A stretch of 64,000 bases of DNA from JBBQWT01 sp038210375 (GCA_038210375.1 JBBQWT010000018.1:1-64000); one strand, 5' to 3'; shown: positions 18,361 to 26,444, numbered from the stretch's first letter. Notes: generated by a model not told the origin, from the sequence alone. Program-made: numbers and translations.

Positions 18361-18792
18361 CTAAAGCTTCCCGAAAGTATCTGGGAAGGAATCGGTTTGC
18401 TCCTTATCTTTTGCGTTCAGGAATTCAATGAGGCCAAAAGTGTTCGGGGCTGGCCTAGTAAAAATCTGATTATCCCTAACGTACCCAGATAAAGAACCTC
18501 CTAAAGAAAGACGTTCCTTTTTTTCTGTAGACCTGCCCATCGCCTTCAAAATATCAACTAGGTACATGGGTTTCCCGTGCTCCCTCAGGACGTCTCTTGC
18601 CTTTGAAACCGCAGTATTTGGACGAAGATCAAAAGGCTCATTGTTGGCCGCCCCTATTTCTCTGGGGAGCGCTTTTATCGAGTCCTGAATGGCCTGGAGG
18701 TAAATCTGCATCTCGCCCAGCCTCTTTTGGTGGGCGGAAAATTCTTCCAACTTGCGGTCATACAGCCTTTGAAGATTCTCTTTCGCTCCCAT
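18361..18792 (-). CDS. Coiled-coil plus winged-helix (HARE-HTH-like) cargo protein
   Basis: 143 aa from ATG 18792 (GAGGTGG about nine nt upstream); an in-frame GTG at 18804 would add four residues. The first half is charged and helical (KENLQRLYDRKLEEFSAH, KRLGEMQIYLQAIQDSIK), probably a coiled coil. The second half, KARDVLREHGKPMYLVDIL ... SLSGYVRDNQIFTRPAPNTFGL, resembles HARE-HTH or similar winged-helix domains that end in a glycine-flanked hairpin and link DNA modification, restriction and transcription. A DNA-binding role is inference. Its stop is 5 nt upstream of the tRNA-like gene on the same strand, and it is divergent from dinD. Confidence 0.8.
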   Translation of the reverse strand: MGAKENLQRLYDRKLEEFSAHQKRLGEMQIYLQAIQDSIKALPREIGAANNEPFDLRPNTAVSKARDVLREHGKPMYLVDILKAMGRSTEKKERLSLGGSLSGYVRDNQIFTRPAPNTFGLIEFLNAKDKEQTDSFPDTFGKL

Positions 18793-18843
18793 ATATCTAG
18801 CCACCTCGGCCTAAATGATACCACGAGGGAATGGCTATGCAAG

Positions 18844-18868
18844 AATGGGAAGGCCAGGCTTTCCCATT
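18844..18868. promoter_or_regulatory. Inverted repeat in the divergent HTH/dinD control region
   Basis: Perfect 8-bp arms AATGGGAA (18844-18851) and TTCCCATT (18861-18868) with a 9-nt loop, followed by a short T run. It sits between the two divergent cargo genes. A possible -10 box TATACT lies at 18888-18893 before dinD. It could be an operator for the HTH protein or a weak terminator; the sequence does not decide. Confidence 0.45.
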
Positions 18869-18916
18869 TTTAGTCATCTTCCAGTGCTATACTAACCTTC
18901 CGAGGAGAAAGGACTT

Positions 18917-19750
18917 ATGGAAGACCATCTGGAGTACGTAGTAAACCTACTGGACTCAAAGAAGAAGGCCGCACCCAATGGAAGCCCAATGTGGAGCGCA
19001 CGAGACGTAATGACGATCCTCGGTTATAGGGACTGGCGCAGCTTCAAGGAAGTAATCGAGAAGGCAAGGGTCGCCTGCGACAATTCGGGGAGGTTTTCTG
19101 GCGACCATTTTGTGCAGTTGCCCGATATGGTGGGAATCGGTAGTGGAGCGATGAGAGAAATGGAAAACATAGTACTCAGCAAATACGCCTGTTACCTCGT
19201 GGCGATGAACGGGGAGTCCAAAAAACTTGAGGTAGCGACCGCTCAAACGTACTTTGCTATCCAGACACACCGCCAGGAATCGCAAGAGTTATTATCTGAA
19301 GAGGAACGAAGACTTTTGCTTAGAGATCGCGTTAAGGACGCCAATAAGAAACTCAGCGGTGCCGCCAGAGATGCAGGTGTTACCAATTCAAAATTCGGGA
19401 TTTTCCACGATGCGGGCTATAAGGGTCTTTATGATGGCCTCGGTGTCAGGGACATAAAGAAGGCCAAGGGAATAGATGGCAAGGATGATTTGCTAGACAG
19501 GATTGGACGCGCCGAGCTTGCGGCTAATGAATTCCGTATTACCCAAACAGAACAAAAACTTAGAAATGAGGCCATAACCGGAGAACAAACAGCAATCGAT
19601 ACTCACCACAGGGTAGGCGTGCAAGTTCGGACTGCAATTAAGGAGATCGGCGGAACGATGCCGGAGAAACTGCCACCTGAACCCTCCATCCGGAAGCTTG
19701 CCGCCGCAAAAGTAAAGGAAGAAAGGAACCGACTAAAGACCGAGGAATAA
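18917..19750 (+). CDS. dinD: DNA damage-inducible protein D (DinD) on transposon
   Basis: 277 aa, close to the family length. The Bro-N-like N-terminus contains WSARDVMTILGYRDWRSFKEV and EKARVACDNSG..GDHF, followed by the characteristic IVLSKYACYLVAMNG and AQTYFAIQTHRQE, then EERRLLLRDRVKDANKKLSG and a basic C-terminal tail. In E. coli DinD is SOS-induced and binds and inhibits RecA-mediated strand exchange. A strong Shine-Dalgarno (GAGGAGAAAGG, 18902-18912) precedes ATG 18917. I see no clear LexA box. It contains four AUA isoleucine codons, rare in the GC-rich flanking genes. A transposon gene touching recombination or SOS control could favour element survival (inference). Confidence 0.93.
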   Translation: MEDHLEYVVNLLDSKKKAAPNGSPMWSARDVMTILGYRDWRSFKEVIEKARVACDNSGRFSGDHFVQLPDMVGIGSGAMREMENIVLSKYACYLVAMNGESKKLEVATAQTYFAIQTHRQESQELLSEEERRLLLRDRVKDANKKLSGAARDAGVTNSKFGIFHDAGYKGLYDGLGVRDIKKAKGIDGKDDLLDRIGRAELAANEFRITQTEQKLRNEAITGEQTAIDTHHRVGVQVRTAIKEIGGTMPEKLPPEPSIRKLAAAKVKEERNRLKTEE

Positions 19751-19875
19751 TGAAGGTTGAAAAAAAGAAGTTTGACGATCTCCTAAGTCAGCTAATCACG
19801 ACCTCCCCCATAAAAAACGCGGAGATAAAATCCCCGCGTCCCGTAGCGAAGCCGAAACCTAAACCTTCGCGGTAA
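19750..19875 (+). CDS. 41-aa Pro/Lys-rich small ORF overlapping the dinD stop
   Basis: The ATG overlaps the dinD stop by one base (TAATG), suggesting coupled translation. The product begins MKVEKKKFDDLLSQLITTSP and ends in a basic KPKPKPSR tail. It runs antisense into the last 88 bp of the transposase gene. It could be a genuine accessory peptide of the element or chance coding; the overlapping start is the main support. Function unknown. Confidence 0.5.
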   Translation: MKVEKKKFDDLLSQLITTSPIKNAEIKSPRPVAKPKPKPSR

Positions 19876-20771
19876 GCTGCTTGTAGGGCATCTGTATGGT
19901 CTGCATCATGCGCTGGAGTGTGGCCGCGAATTAAGTCGGTTTCCTTCCGGTTGTTGTAGCGATATTCAAACTCGCTCAGGTAGCGGTCTAGGTGCTTCAC
20001 GCTGACTTGGTGAAAGCTTCCTATCAGCCCGCGCTTGAGAAGAGACCAGTAGCCTTCAATCGTGTTCGTGTGAACGTTGCCCCGAACATACTCTAGAGCT
20101 ATATGCTGTACGGTCTTGTGCTCGTAGATTGTGCCGAGAGTTTTATAGGAGCGGCTCTCATCCGTCATTAGCTTAGCTTTGCGGTCTACGTTATCCATGA
20201 CTACCCCAACCAAAATATCTTTGCTGGCAGTCGGGATTTTCATGGTGCGGACTTTTCCGCCGCGCTCTACCAATCCCGCTACTGGGGTCTTTTCATAACG
20301 TCCGCGCTTCCGGCGTTTATCGTACCGTCCGCCAATGTACGTCTCATCAACTTCGACGGTGCCGGTAAGCAGGAAGCCGCTGTTGTCTTCCATCGCTTTA
20401 CGGATGCGATGAAACAGATACCAGGCGGTGCGGTAGCTTCCAATCTTAAGGTGTCGCTGGAGCTGCAATGCAGACATTCCCTTTTTAGCGTCAACCATGA
20501 GGGCAAGGGCCATGAACCACTTATGTAAGGGCAAGTGGGAGTCATGGAAGATCGTGCCAGCCGTGGGAGAGAACTGCTGTTTGCAGGTCTTCTCTAGACA
20601 CTGGTAAAAAGTGGTGCGCTTGTTCTTGGATTTGCTCTCGCGAGTCACGCGGCTAATTTTGTTTGCGCCGCAAGTGATACAGCGGACGCCATCGGGCCAG
20701 CGCATCTTTTCCAGATAAGCTAAGCATTTTTCATCGGTCGCGAAGTCTTTGTTTACGTCTATCAGGTTCAT
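19788..20771 (-). CDS. IS1595/ISXO2-family transposase
   Basis: 327 aa. The N-terminus has a zinc ribbon (CITCGANK ... CLEKTCKQQFS), followed by TAGTIFHDSHLPLHKWFMAL, typical of IS1595. The catalytic domain shows the first Asp in VEVDETYIGG, a second Asp in TDESRSYKTLGTIY and the NTIEGYWSLLKRGL region with the third acidic/Asn position, ending in a ...YLSEFEYRYNNRKETD motif. The gene appears complete, so the element may still be active. Several isoleucines are encoded by AUA (for example residue 4). It is convergent with dinD and the 41-aa ORF. Confidence 0.96.
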   Translation of the reverse strand: MNLIDVNKDFATDEKCLAYLEKMRWPDGVRCITCGANKISRVTRESKSKNKRTTFYQCLEKTCKQQFSPTAGTIFHDSHLPLHKWFMALALMVDAKKGMSALQLQRHLKIGSYRTAWYLFHRIRKAMEDNSGFLLTGTVEVDETYIGGRYDKRRKRGRYEKTPVAGLVERGGKVRTMKIPTASKDILVGVVMDNVDRKAKLMTDESRSYKTLGTIYEHKTVQHIALEYVRGNVHTNTIEGYWSLLKRGLIGSFHQVSVKHLDRYLSEFEYRYNNRKETDLIRGHTPAHDADHTDALQAAYREGLGFGFATGRGDFISAFFMGEVVIS

Positions 20772-20808
20772 GGCTGCCTCTTGAACTAAATATACCGAAA
20801 GAGGCTTT

Positions 20809-20830
20809 CTGTGTCAAGTGCATAGTCACC
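20809..20830 (-). repeat. Right terminal inverted repeat of the transposon
   Basis: 22 bp ending CATAGTCACC, the exact reverse complement of 18166-18187. It lies 38 bp before the transposase start codon, so it may overlap the transposase promoter. Confidence 0.95.
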
Positions 20831-20838
20831 TTATTCGC
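20831..20838. repeat. Right copy of 8-bp target-site duplication
   Basis: TTATTCGC, identical to 18158-18165, directly after the right inverted repeat. Confidence 0.93.
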
Positions 20839-20903
20839 GGTTCGTTTTGCCGGCGCTGACCGGGGTGCGCTGGAATTGGGGATTCTGATATCCTTACTCC
20901 CTT

Positions 20904-21077
20904 ATGCAGACGCTTTACCTGATCCTGGTGATTTCGGTGGTCACGCTCCTGGGAGCCGCCCTGGCGGCTTACCTACGGGTACGCCGCCACATGAAATCAT
21001 CAGACGCCCGGTTGAAGGCCATGCTGCAGGAAATTGAGCAGGAAAATATCCTGGATCAAATCAGCCGGCGACGCTGA
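20904..21077 (+). CDS. Small single-span membrane protein
   Basis: 57 aa. ATG 20904 starts MQTLYLILVISVVTLLGAAL, one transmembrane helix, then a basic stop-transfer segment (RVRRHMKSSD) and a charged helix KAMLQEIEQENILDQISRRR. The charge pattern and codon use are those of a real small membrane protein. It lies just right of the transposon, 78 bp upstream of bioY on the same strand. No named family is recognised. Confidence 0.6.
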   Translation: MQTLYLILVISVVTLLGAALAAYLRVRRHMKSSDARLKAMLQEIEQENILDQISRRR

Positions 21078-21146
21078 TTACTGTTTCCTCCCCCCGGGGA
21101 TTGCAATGGAGCTGGGGGTTCGCCAGAAAAGTGCAGAGAGACTAAC

Positions 21147-21782
21147 TTGTCCAAAATGACCTCGCAACCCCCGGCTTGCCCTGCGGCTTCGCCGGCGATC
21201 GTGATGCCCCAGGCAGACAGCCGAACCATCGGCCGCAACGTGCTGGTGGTTGTCGGCGCCAGTTTGCTGGTAGCGGGGTGCGCGCGCTTCGGGACTTTTC
21301 CACTGCCCTTCACGCCCGTCCCATTTTCGCTGCAGAATTTTGCGGTGCTGCTGATCGGTCTTACGCTGGGCAGCCGGCGCGGGGCGCTGGCTCTGGTGCT
21401 GTACCTGGCCCAGGGGGCCGCTGGACTGCCGGTTTTCGCTCCCACCGGGCCGGGCGGATTGGCCCAACTACTCGGGCCTACCGGCGGATACCTGCTCGCG
21501 TATCCGGCCGTCGCTTTTCTGGCCGGCTGGCTGTTTGAAAAATTGCGCAACTCGCCGGCAGGCGCGTTTGCCGCGGCCATAACCGGCGCCACGGCGGGCG
21601 AACTACTTCTGTTTGCTTCGGGCATCGCGTGGCTTAAGATTGCGGCCCACTTGTCTTGGGCGCAGGCCGCAGGGTTCGCGGCCTATCCCTTTTTCGCCGG
21701 AGAAGCCCTCAAGGTGACGATCGCCGCCGGCCTTGCATCCAAACAGCGAGTCTTCAGATCGCGTCCTGATGAGAAACAGTAA
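21147..21782 (+). CDS. bioY: Biotin transporter BioY
   Basis: 211 aa S-component of an ECF biotin transporter, with about six hydrophobic helices. BioY features include LPFTPVPFSLQNFAVLLIGLTLG (read in parts), ALVLYLAQGAAGLPVFA, a Gly-rich GPTGGYLLAYPAVAFLAGWL motif and PFFAGEALKVTIAAGLA at the C-terminus. The start may be TTG 21147 (AGAGAG six nt upstream) or ATG 21156. No EcfA/EcfT genes are nearby, so it either acts alone or shares an energising module encoded elsewhere. The 3' end adjoins mqnD. Confidence 0.93.
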   Translation: MSKMTSQPPACPAASPAIVMPQADSRTIGRNVLVVVGASLLVAGCARFGTFPLPFTPVPFSLQNFAVLLIGLTLGSRRGALALVLYLAQGAAGLPVFAPTGPGGLAQLLGPTGGYLLAYPAVAFLAGWLFEKLRNSPAGAFAAAITGATAGELLLFASGIAWLKIAAHLSWAQAAGFAAYPFFAGEALKVTIAAGLASKQRVFRSRPDEKQ

Positions 21783-21792
21783 GGCCAAATCG

Positions 21793-22644
21793 ATGTCATC
21801 CCCCACCATCGCGGACGTTCGTGAAATCACGGTGGCGCACAGTCCTGATTCGGACGACGCCTTCATGTTTTATGCCCTGGCCACCAACAAGGTGCGCACC
21901 CCCGGCCTTAAATTCAGCCACATTCTCTGCGACATTGAGACCCTGAACCAGAAGGCGATGGAAGGTTTTTACGATCTTTCCGCCATTTCGTTTCACGCCT
22001 ATCCCTATGTGCAGGATAAGTACGCGCTGCTCAACACCGGCGGCAGCGTGGGCGAAGGGTACGGGCCGATGATCGTTTCCACGCGCATGCACACCGTGGA
22101 AGAGGTCAAGAAACTGACCATCGCCGTGCCCGGAGAGCTCACCACCGCCTACCTGGGTCTCAAGCTGTTCGCGCCCAACGTCAAGACTGAGGTTGTTCCG
22201 TTCGATCAGATCGTGCAGGCGGTGCAGGCGGGCAAATACGAGGCTGGATTGATCATCCACGAAGGCCAGTTGACCTACGAAAAGATTGGCCTGCGCAGAA
22301 TTCTCGACCTGGGCAAATGGTGGCGGGAACTTACCGGGCTGCCTCTGCCGCTGGGCGGCAACGCCATTCGCCGCGACCTGGGACCGGAGCTGATGGCCAG
22401 CGTGGGCGCGGCGCTCAAAGACAGCATTCAATACGGGCTCGACCATCGCGAGGAAGCGCTGTCGTACGCGATGCAGTTTGCCCGCGACCTCGATGCCCAG
22501 ACCGCCAACCGGTTCGTGAGCATGTATGTGAACGAGCGCACGCTGGACTACGGAGACGATGGCCGGGAAGCCATCCGGCGCCTGCTGGATATGGGCTTCA
22601 AAGCGGGGATCATTCCCCGCCAGGCTCATTTGACGTTTGTTTAG
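21793..22644 (+). CDS. mqnD: 1,4-dihydroxy-6-naphthoate synthase (futalosine pathway)
   Basis: 283 aa. MqnD converts cyclic dehypoxanthinyl futalosine to 1,4-dihydroxy-6-naphthoate. The N-terminal VAHSPDSDDAFMFYALAT motif, FYDLSAISFHAYPYV, GYGPMIVS, AVPGELTTAYLGLKLF and LIIHEGQLTYEKIGL are characteristic. ATG 21793 is chosen, with TAAGG 9 nt upstream; in-frame starts farther up (ATG 21769) would overlap bioY. It is 10 bp downstream of the bioY stop, so the two are probably co-transcribed. Confidence 0.94.
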   Translation: MSSPTIADVREITVAHSPDSDDAFMFYALATNKVRTPGLKFSHILCDIETLNQKAMEGFYDLSAISFHAYPYVQDKYALLNTGGSVGEGYGPMIVSTRMHTVEEVKKLTIAVPGELTTAYLGLKLFAPNVKTEVVPFDQIVQAVQAGKYEAGLIIHEGQLTYEKIGLRRILDLGKWWRELTGLPLPLGGNAIRRDLGPELMASVGAALKDSIQYGLDHREEALSYAMQFARDLDAQTANRFVSMYVNERTLDYGDDGREAIRRLLDMGFKAGIIPRQAHLTFV

Positions 22645-22804
22645 CAACTTCGACTCTTCCGTTAAAGATCCCTCGCTATCCTCGTGGTTTGACCTTTGAT
22701 TTTTACCAGCCTTAGACTGGGTGTATTCTTCCGGTTGCCATGCCCTGACTTATTCTGGCTGTTGATAGAACGTTTTGACGGATTCACATCCCAGGAGACT
22801 GCTG

Positions 22805-23677
22805 ATGACCACTGCTTTCACTTCCCCGGCACTTTCTACTTCGCCTTCCATGTCGCTCGATGAGATGAAGCGGCTTTGCAACCGCTTGCGGATCGAGATT
22901 GTAGAGATGATTGGGGCGGCGGGCAGCGGGCATCCGGGGGGCTCGCTTTCCGAAGTGGAGATGATGGTGGGGCTTTATTTCAGGGTCATGCGCCACGATC
23001 CGCAAAACCCTGCATGGCCCGACCGCGATCGTTTCATCCTCTCCAAAGGGCACGGCTGCCCGGCGCTGTATGCGGCCATGGCGGAGGCAGGCTACCTCGA
23101 TCCCGGGCAGCTCAATACCCTGCGCAAACTGGGTTCGCCGCTGCAGGGGCACCCTGATAAGCGCATGATGCCCATCCTCGAGGCCAGCACCGGCTCGCTG
23201 GGGCAGGGACTTTCCATCGGCATCGGGATTGCCCTGGCCGCGCGCATCGACAAGCTCGATCATCACACCTTCGTCATGACCGGAGACGGCGAAACCCAGG
23301 AAGGCCAGAACTGGGAAGCCGCCATGTTCGCCTCTTACCACAAACTGAATAACCTCACGCTGATCATCGACGATAACCACATGCAGCTCGACGGGTTTAC
23401 CAAAGACATTCTGGACCTGGCGCCGCTCGGCGATAAATTTCGCAGCTTTGGCTGGCATACCCTGGAGATCGACGGCAACAAGCTGGAAGAAGTCATTCCC
23501 GCGTTGGAAGAGGCGCGCGCGGGAAATGCCGATAAACCCTGCTGCATTATTTCCAACACCATCAAGGGCAAGGGCGTGTCGTTCATGGAAAACAAGGCAG
23601 AATGGCATGGGAGCGCTCCCAAGCCGGAACAGGTGGCGGCTGCGGTCAAGGAATTGAAGGCGAATTACCCTGATTGA
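22805..23677 (+). CDS. Transketolase, N-terminal (TPP-pyrophosphate) subunit
   Basis: 290 aa. The ATG at 22805 has AGGAG 7 nt upstream; an upstream in-frame start is unnecessary. It carries GAAGSGHPGGSLSEVEMMVG, LSKGHGCPALYAAMAE, TGSLGQGLSIGIG and the TPP/Mg-binding GDGETQEGQNWEA ... IIDDNHMQLDG. It lacks the C-terminal halves of a full transketolase, which are encoded by the next gene. Together they would exchange two-carbon units in the pentose-phosphate pathway. Confidence 0.95.
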   Translation: MTTAFTSPALSTSPSMSLDEMKRLCNRLRIEIVEMIGAAGSGHPGGSLSEVEMMVGLYFRVMRHDPQNPAWPDRDRFILSKGHGCPALYAAMAEAGYLDPGQLNTLRKLGSPLQGHPDKRMMPILEASTGSLGQGLSIGIGIALAARIDKLDHHTFVMTGDGETQEGQNWEAAMFASYHKLNNLTLIIDDNHMQLDGFTKDILDLAPLGDKFRSFGWHTLEIDGNKLEEVIPALEEARAGNADKPCCIISNTIKGKGVSFMENKAEWHGSAPKPEQVAAAVKELKANYPD

Positions 23678-23689
23678 GAAGTCAAAGGC

Positions 23690-23804
23690 AGGCTGCGCGT
23701 AAGGTCAAAGCGGGTCTTGCGTGTTGATGGTGCGGGCGAAGGGCGGGCTTGGCGGCTCCTCGGCGGAGACAAAAGGTTCCTCGGCTTCGCTCGGAATGAC
23801 AATT
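23690..23804 (+). repeat. Dispersed intergenic repeat, copy A
   Basis: About 115 bp lying between the two transketolase genes. It starts AGGCTGCGCGTAA and ends with the block AAAAGGTTCCTCGGCTTCGC followed by TCGGAATGACAATT. The same start and end blocks occur at 54963-55074 (minus) and 55181-55291 (plus), with divergent middle parts. Confidence 0.75.
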
Positions 23805-23848
23805 TCAGAGCTGGGATATACCCACTCAAGACCGAAGGGAAAACATTC

Positions 23849-24889
23849 ATGGAAGCTAGTGTTGCGGGATCTGCGCCGGCTGTGAAATCTGAAGCCACTT
23901 CTTCTGAAGGCAAGCCTGCGGACAAAAAGAAGTTTTCGCTTCCCATGGGCATCGCCACCCGGGAGGCCTACGGGCAGGCGCTGGCTGAGCTGGGCGCGGT
24001 GAACCCCCAGGTGATGGCGCTGGATGCTGACCTGGCGAAATCGACGTTCAGCGTTACCTTCGCCAAAAAATTTCCCGACCGTTTTTTTACCTGCGGCATC
24101 GCCGAGGCCAATATGGTGGGTATTGCCGCCGGGCTGGCGCTGGCGGGCAAGATTCCCTTCGCCTCCTCATTCGCGGTCTTCCTAATGGACAAAGGTTACG
24201 ACCAGTTGCGGATGGCCGTGGCTTATCCCGGGGTCAACGCCAAGTTTTGCGGGTCGCACAGCGGCATTTCCATTGGCGAAGACGGCCCCAGCCAGATGTC
24301 GGTGGAAGACATCGCGCTGGCGTGCGGGCTGGCCGGCTTCATCGTGTTGGTTCCTTCCGACGAGTTCTGCACCCGCGCCCTGGTGCATCGCATGGCGGAA
24401 CACGTGGGCCCCGCCTATATGCGAACCGGCCGTCCCAAGGCCCCAATCATTTACGGACCAGATGACATCTTTGAAATCGGCAAGGCCAAGATCCATCCTT
24501 CACCGGGCGGTGGAAAAGATGATGTGGCCATCGTGGCTTGCGGATTTGAAATGGGATACGCGCTGGAAGCGCAATCGCTGTTGCACGATGAAGGCATTGC
24601 GGTGCGGGTGCTGGACATGCACACCATCAAGCCCATCGATGAGGACGCCATCGGAACCGCGGCCCGCGAATGCGGCGCGATCGTTTCCGTGGAAGAACAT
24701 CTGCTCGACGGCGGCCTGGGCTCGCAAGTGGCCCGCGCGGTGGCGCTCACTCATCCCGTTCCCATGGAGTTTGTGGGCATCAACAACACTTATGCCGAGT
24801 CGGGAACGCCCGATGAGCTAATGGAGAAGTACGGGCTTACCACTCCATACATCGTCAAAGCGGTGCGGGCGGTGTTGCAGCGGAAGTAA
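23849..24889 (+). CDS. Transketolase, C-terminal (pyrimidine-binding) subunit
   Basis: 346 aa from ATG 23849 (GAAGGGA 8-9 nt upstream). After a ~30-residue Ala/Lys-rich leader the Pyr domain starts (GIATREAYGQALAELGAVNP, ALDADLAKSTFSVTF, CGIAEANMVGIAAGLALAG), with the TPP-activating Glu in this last motif. The C-terminal domain has VAIVACGFEMGYALEAQSLL and a VEEHLLDGGLGSQVA motif. It is the partner of the preceding gene; a 171-bp gap between them contains a dispersed repeat. Confidence 0.94.
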   Translation: MEASVAGSAPAVKSEATSSEGKPADKKKFSLPMGIATREAYGQALAELGAVNPQVMALDADLAKSTFSVTFAKKFPDRFFTCGIAEANMVGIAAGLALAGKIPFASSFAVFLMDKGYDQLRMAVAYPGVNAKFCGSHSGISIGEDGPSQMSVEDIALACGLAGFIVLVPSDEFCTRALVHRMAEHVGPAYMRTGRPKAPIIYGPDDIFEIGKAKIHPSPGGGKDDVAIVACGFEMGYALEAQSLLHDEGIAVRVLDMHTIKPIDEDAIGTAARECGAIVSVEEHLLDGGLGSQVARAVALTHPVPMEFVGINNTYAESGTPDELMEKYGLTTPYIVKAVRAVLQRK

Positions 24890-24976
24890 CAATTCCATAC
24901 CGCGCTTCGATCGCTTACTGCTCATTTATAAGTGCTGAAATTTTTCGCGGAAGAGCGAAATCAAGCGTGAAGCCGC

Positions 24977-26380
24977 TTAATCCAGTTCCCGCAGTTCCGG
25001 CCGGGTGCAGTACGTCAAAGTGAGCGCAATCAGGGCCATGCTGGCCATGCCCGCGATGGCGGTCGGCGTTCTGATCAGGTTGGCCAGCGCCCCGCTGACC
25101 AGACTTCCCACTGGCGCCAGGCCGAGGAATGCCACCCCGTAGATGCTCATCACCCTTCCCCGCATTTGGTTTGTGGTCAGTTCCTGCAGCAAGGTGTTGA
25201 TGGTGGCCACCATCATGATCATCAGGTATCCCGCTGCCACCTGGGTTACGGCCGAGACCCAGAATTTGCGGGAAAGGCTGAAAATGATGATGGCGCAGAA
25301 AAATGCTGTGCCGGAGATGGCCACGAATTTCCCGCGATTGCGCACCTTCCCGGTGTAGGCGATGGTGGCCGCGCCCAGGAACGCTCCCAGGCCCGAACAC
25401 GCCATCAAGTAGCCCAGGCCGCGCTCGCCGGAATGCAGGATGTCCCGGGCGAAGTAGGGCACAAACGACATGTAGGGAATGGCGAACAGGCTGGCGATGC
25501 AGATCACCAGCACCAGGATCCTGATGATGGCGTTGGCCGGGTCAAAAAAAACAAAATTAAATCCTTCCTGGAACCGCTTCCACAGGCCGCCTTCCGGAGG
25601 CGCGTTGCGGGTGGGAAAGTTGATGCGGGTCAGGGCAAACAGCACCGCGATAAAACTGATGCCGTTAAGAAAGAAGTTGCCGGTCACCCCGATCCACGCC
25701 ATGGCCAAGCCTCCGAGGGTGGGGCCCAGGACGCGCGAGAGATTGAATTGTGCGGAGTTGATGGCGACCGCGTTGGTCAGGTCCTCGGGGGGAATGAGCT
25801 GCGGCACCAGCGCCTGGTAGCTGGGCATGTTGAGCGCCTGGGCCACGCCGTTGAGGAACGCCAGAGCGATGATCTGGTGCACGGTGATGATTTTGAAATA
25901 TGACAATCCCGCGAGCACGAAGGCAAAGATCATCATGGCGGATTGGGTCACCATGATGAGCCTGCGTTTATCCACCTGGTCGGCAATGACCCCGCCCAGC
26001 AGCGCGAAGATCAGCATGGGGATAGCGGCGGCGAAGCTTACTACTCCCAGCCACAAGGGTGAATTGGTCAGCTCAAGCACCAGCCAGCCCTGGGCAATGG
26101 CCTGCATCCAGGTGCCGATGTTGGAGAGGAAGTTGCCAATCCAGAAATTGCGAAAGTTACGGTGCCGTAGCGCGCGCAGCATGCGAGGCATTCCGTGGGC
26201 AGGTGGAGCGGAGGCTGCGGCCACCGCCTGGTGCTCGGCCGAGCCCGCTGCGTCGGTCCCAGTGAAACCCGGGAAATCATCCGCCACCACTCCCTTTTCG
26301 AGAGAGGCTGGGTCGGAGCGAACCGCGTCCTCGAAAACTTCGAGTTGCTCAAACTTTGAGGATGGCTCCGGTAGCTCCAT
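24977..26380 (-). CDS. MFS exporter (MFS_3/enterobactin-exporter type)
   Basis: 467 aa from ATG 26380; a TTG at 26419 would extend it by 13 residues. A ~60-residue acidic N-terminal tail precedes twelve hydrophobic segments. Family features are FRNFWIGNFLSNIGTWMQAI in the first helix, LGGVIADQVDKRRL as the loop 2-3 motif, NSAQFNLSRVLGPTLGGLA, and MRGRVMSIYGVAFLGLAPVG. Members of this group export siderophores or drugs; substrate unknown. It is divergent from the M28 peptidase gene with about 65 bp between starts. Confidence 0.88.
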   Translation of the reverse strand: MELPEPSSKFEQLEVFEDAVRSDPASLEKGVVADDFPGFTGTDAAGSAEHQAVAAASAPPAHGMPRMLRALRHRNFRNFWIGNFLSNIGTWMQAIAQGWLVLELTNSPLWLGVVSFAAAIPMLIFALLGGVIADQVDKRRLIMVTQSAMMIFAFVLAGLSYFKIITVHQIIALAFLNGVAQALNMPSYQALVPQLIPPEDLTNAVAINSAQFNLSRVLGPTLGGLAMAWIGVTGNFFLNGISFIAVLFALTRINFPTRNAPPEGGLWKRFQEGFNFVFFDPANAIIRILVLVICIASLFAIPYMSFVPYFARDILHSGERGLGYLMACSGLGAFLGAATIAYTGKVRNRGKFVAISGTAFFCAIIIFSLSRKFWVSAVTQVAAGYLMIMMVATINTLLQELTTNQMRGRVMSIYGVAFLGLAPVGSLVSGALANLIRTPTAIAGMASMALIALTLTYCTRPELRELD

Positions 26381-26444
26381 GAGGGGGTTATACCTAGTGT
26401 AAGCTGTTCCAGCACCCAACTCTTCACCCGTGGTTCATAGGGAG

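Larger units (their letters stand above)
18166..20830. mobile_element. Complete IS1595-type transposon carrying tRNA, HTH and dinD cargo
   Basis: A 2,665-bp element bounded by perfect 22-bp inverted repeats (18166-18187 and 20809-20830) and flanked by the 8-bp duplication TTATTCGC. It encodes an ISXO2/IS1595-type transposase (minus strand, right half). Between the left end and the transposase lie a tRNA-like gene (18273-18355), a small winged-helix gene, a dinD gene and a 41-codon ORF. Base composition is clearly more AT-rich than the surrounding genes, consistent with transfer. Passenger genes are known in the IS1595 family; this set is not one I recognise. Removal of the element plus one duplication copy rejoins the flanks seamlessly. 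Confidence 0.95.
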
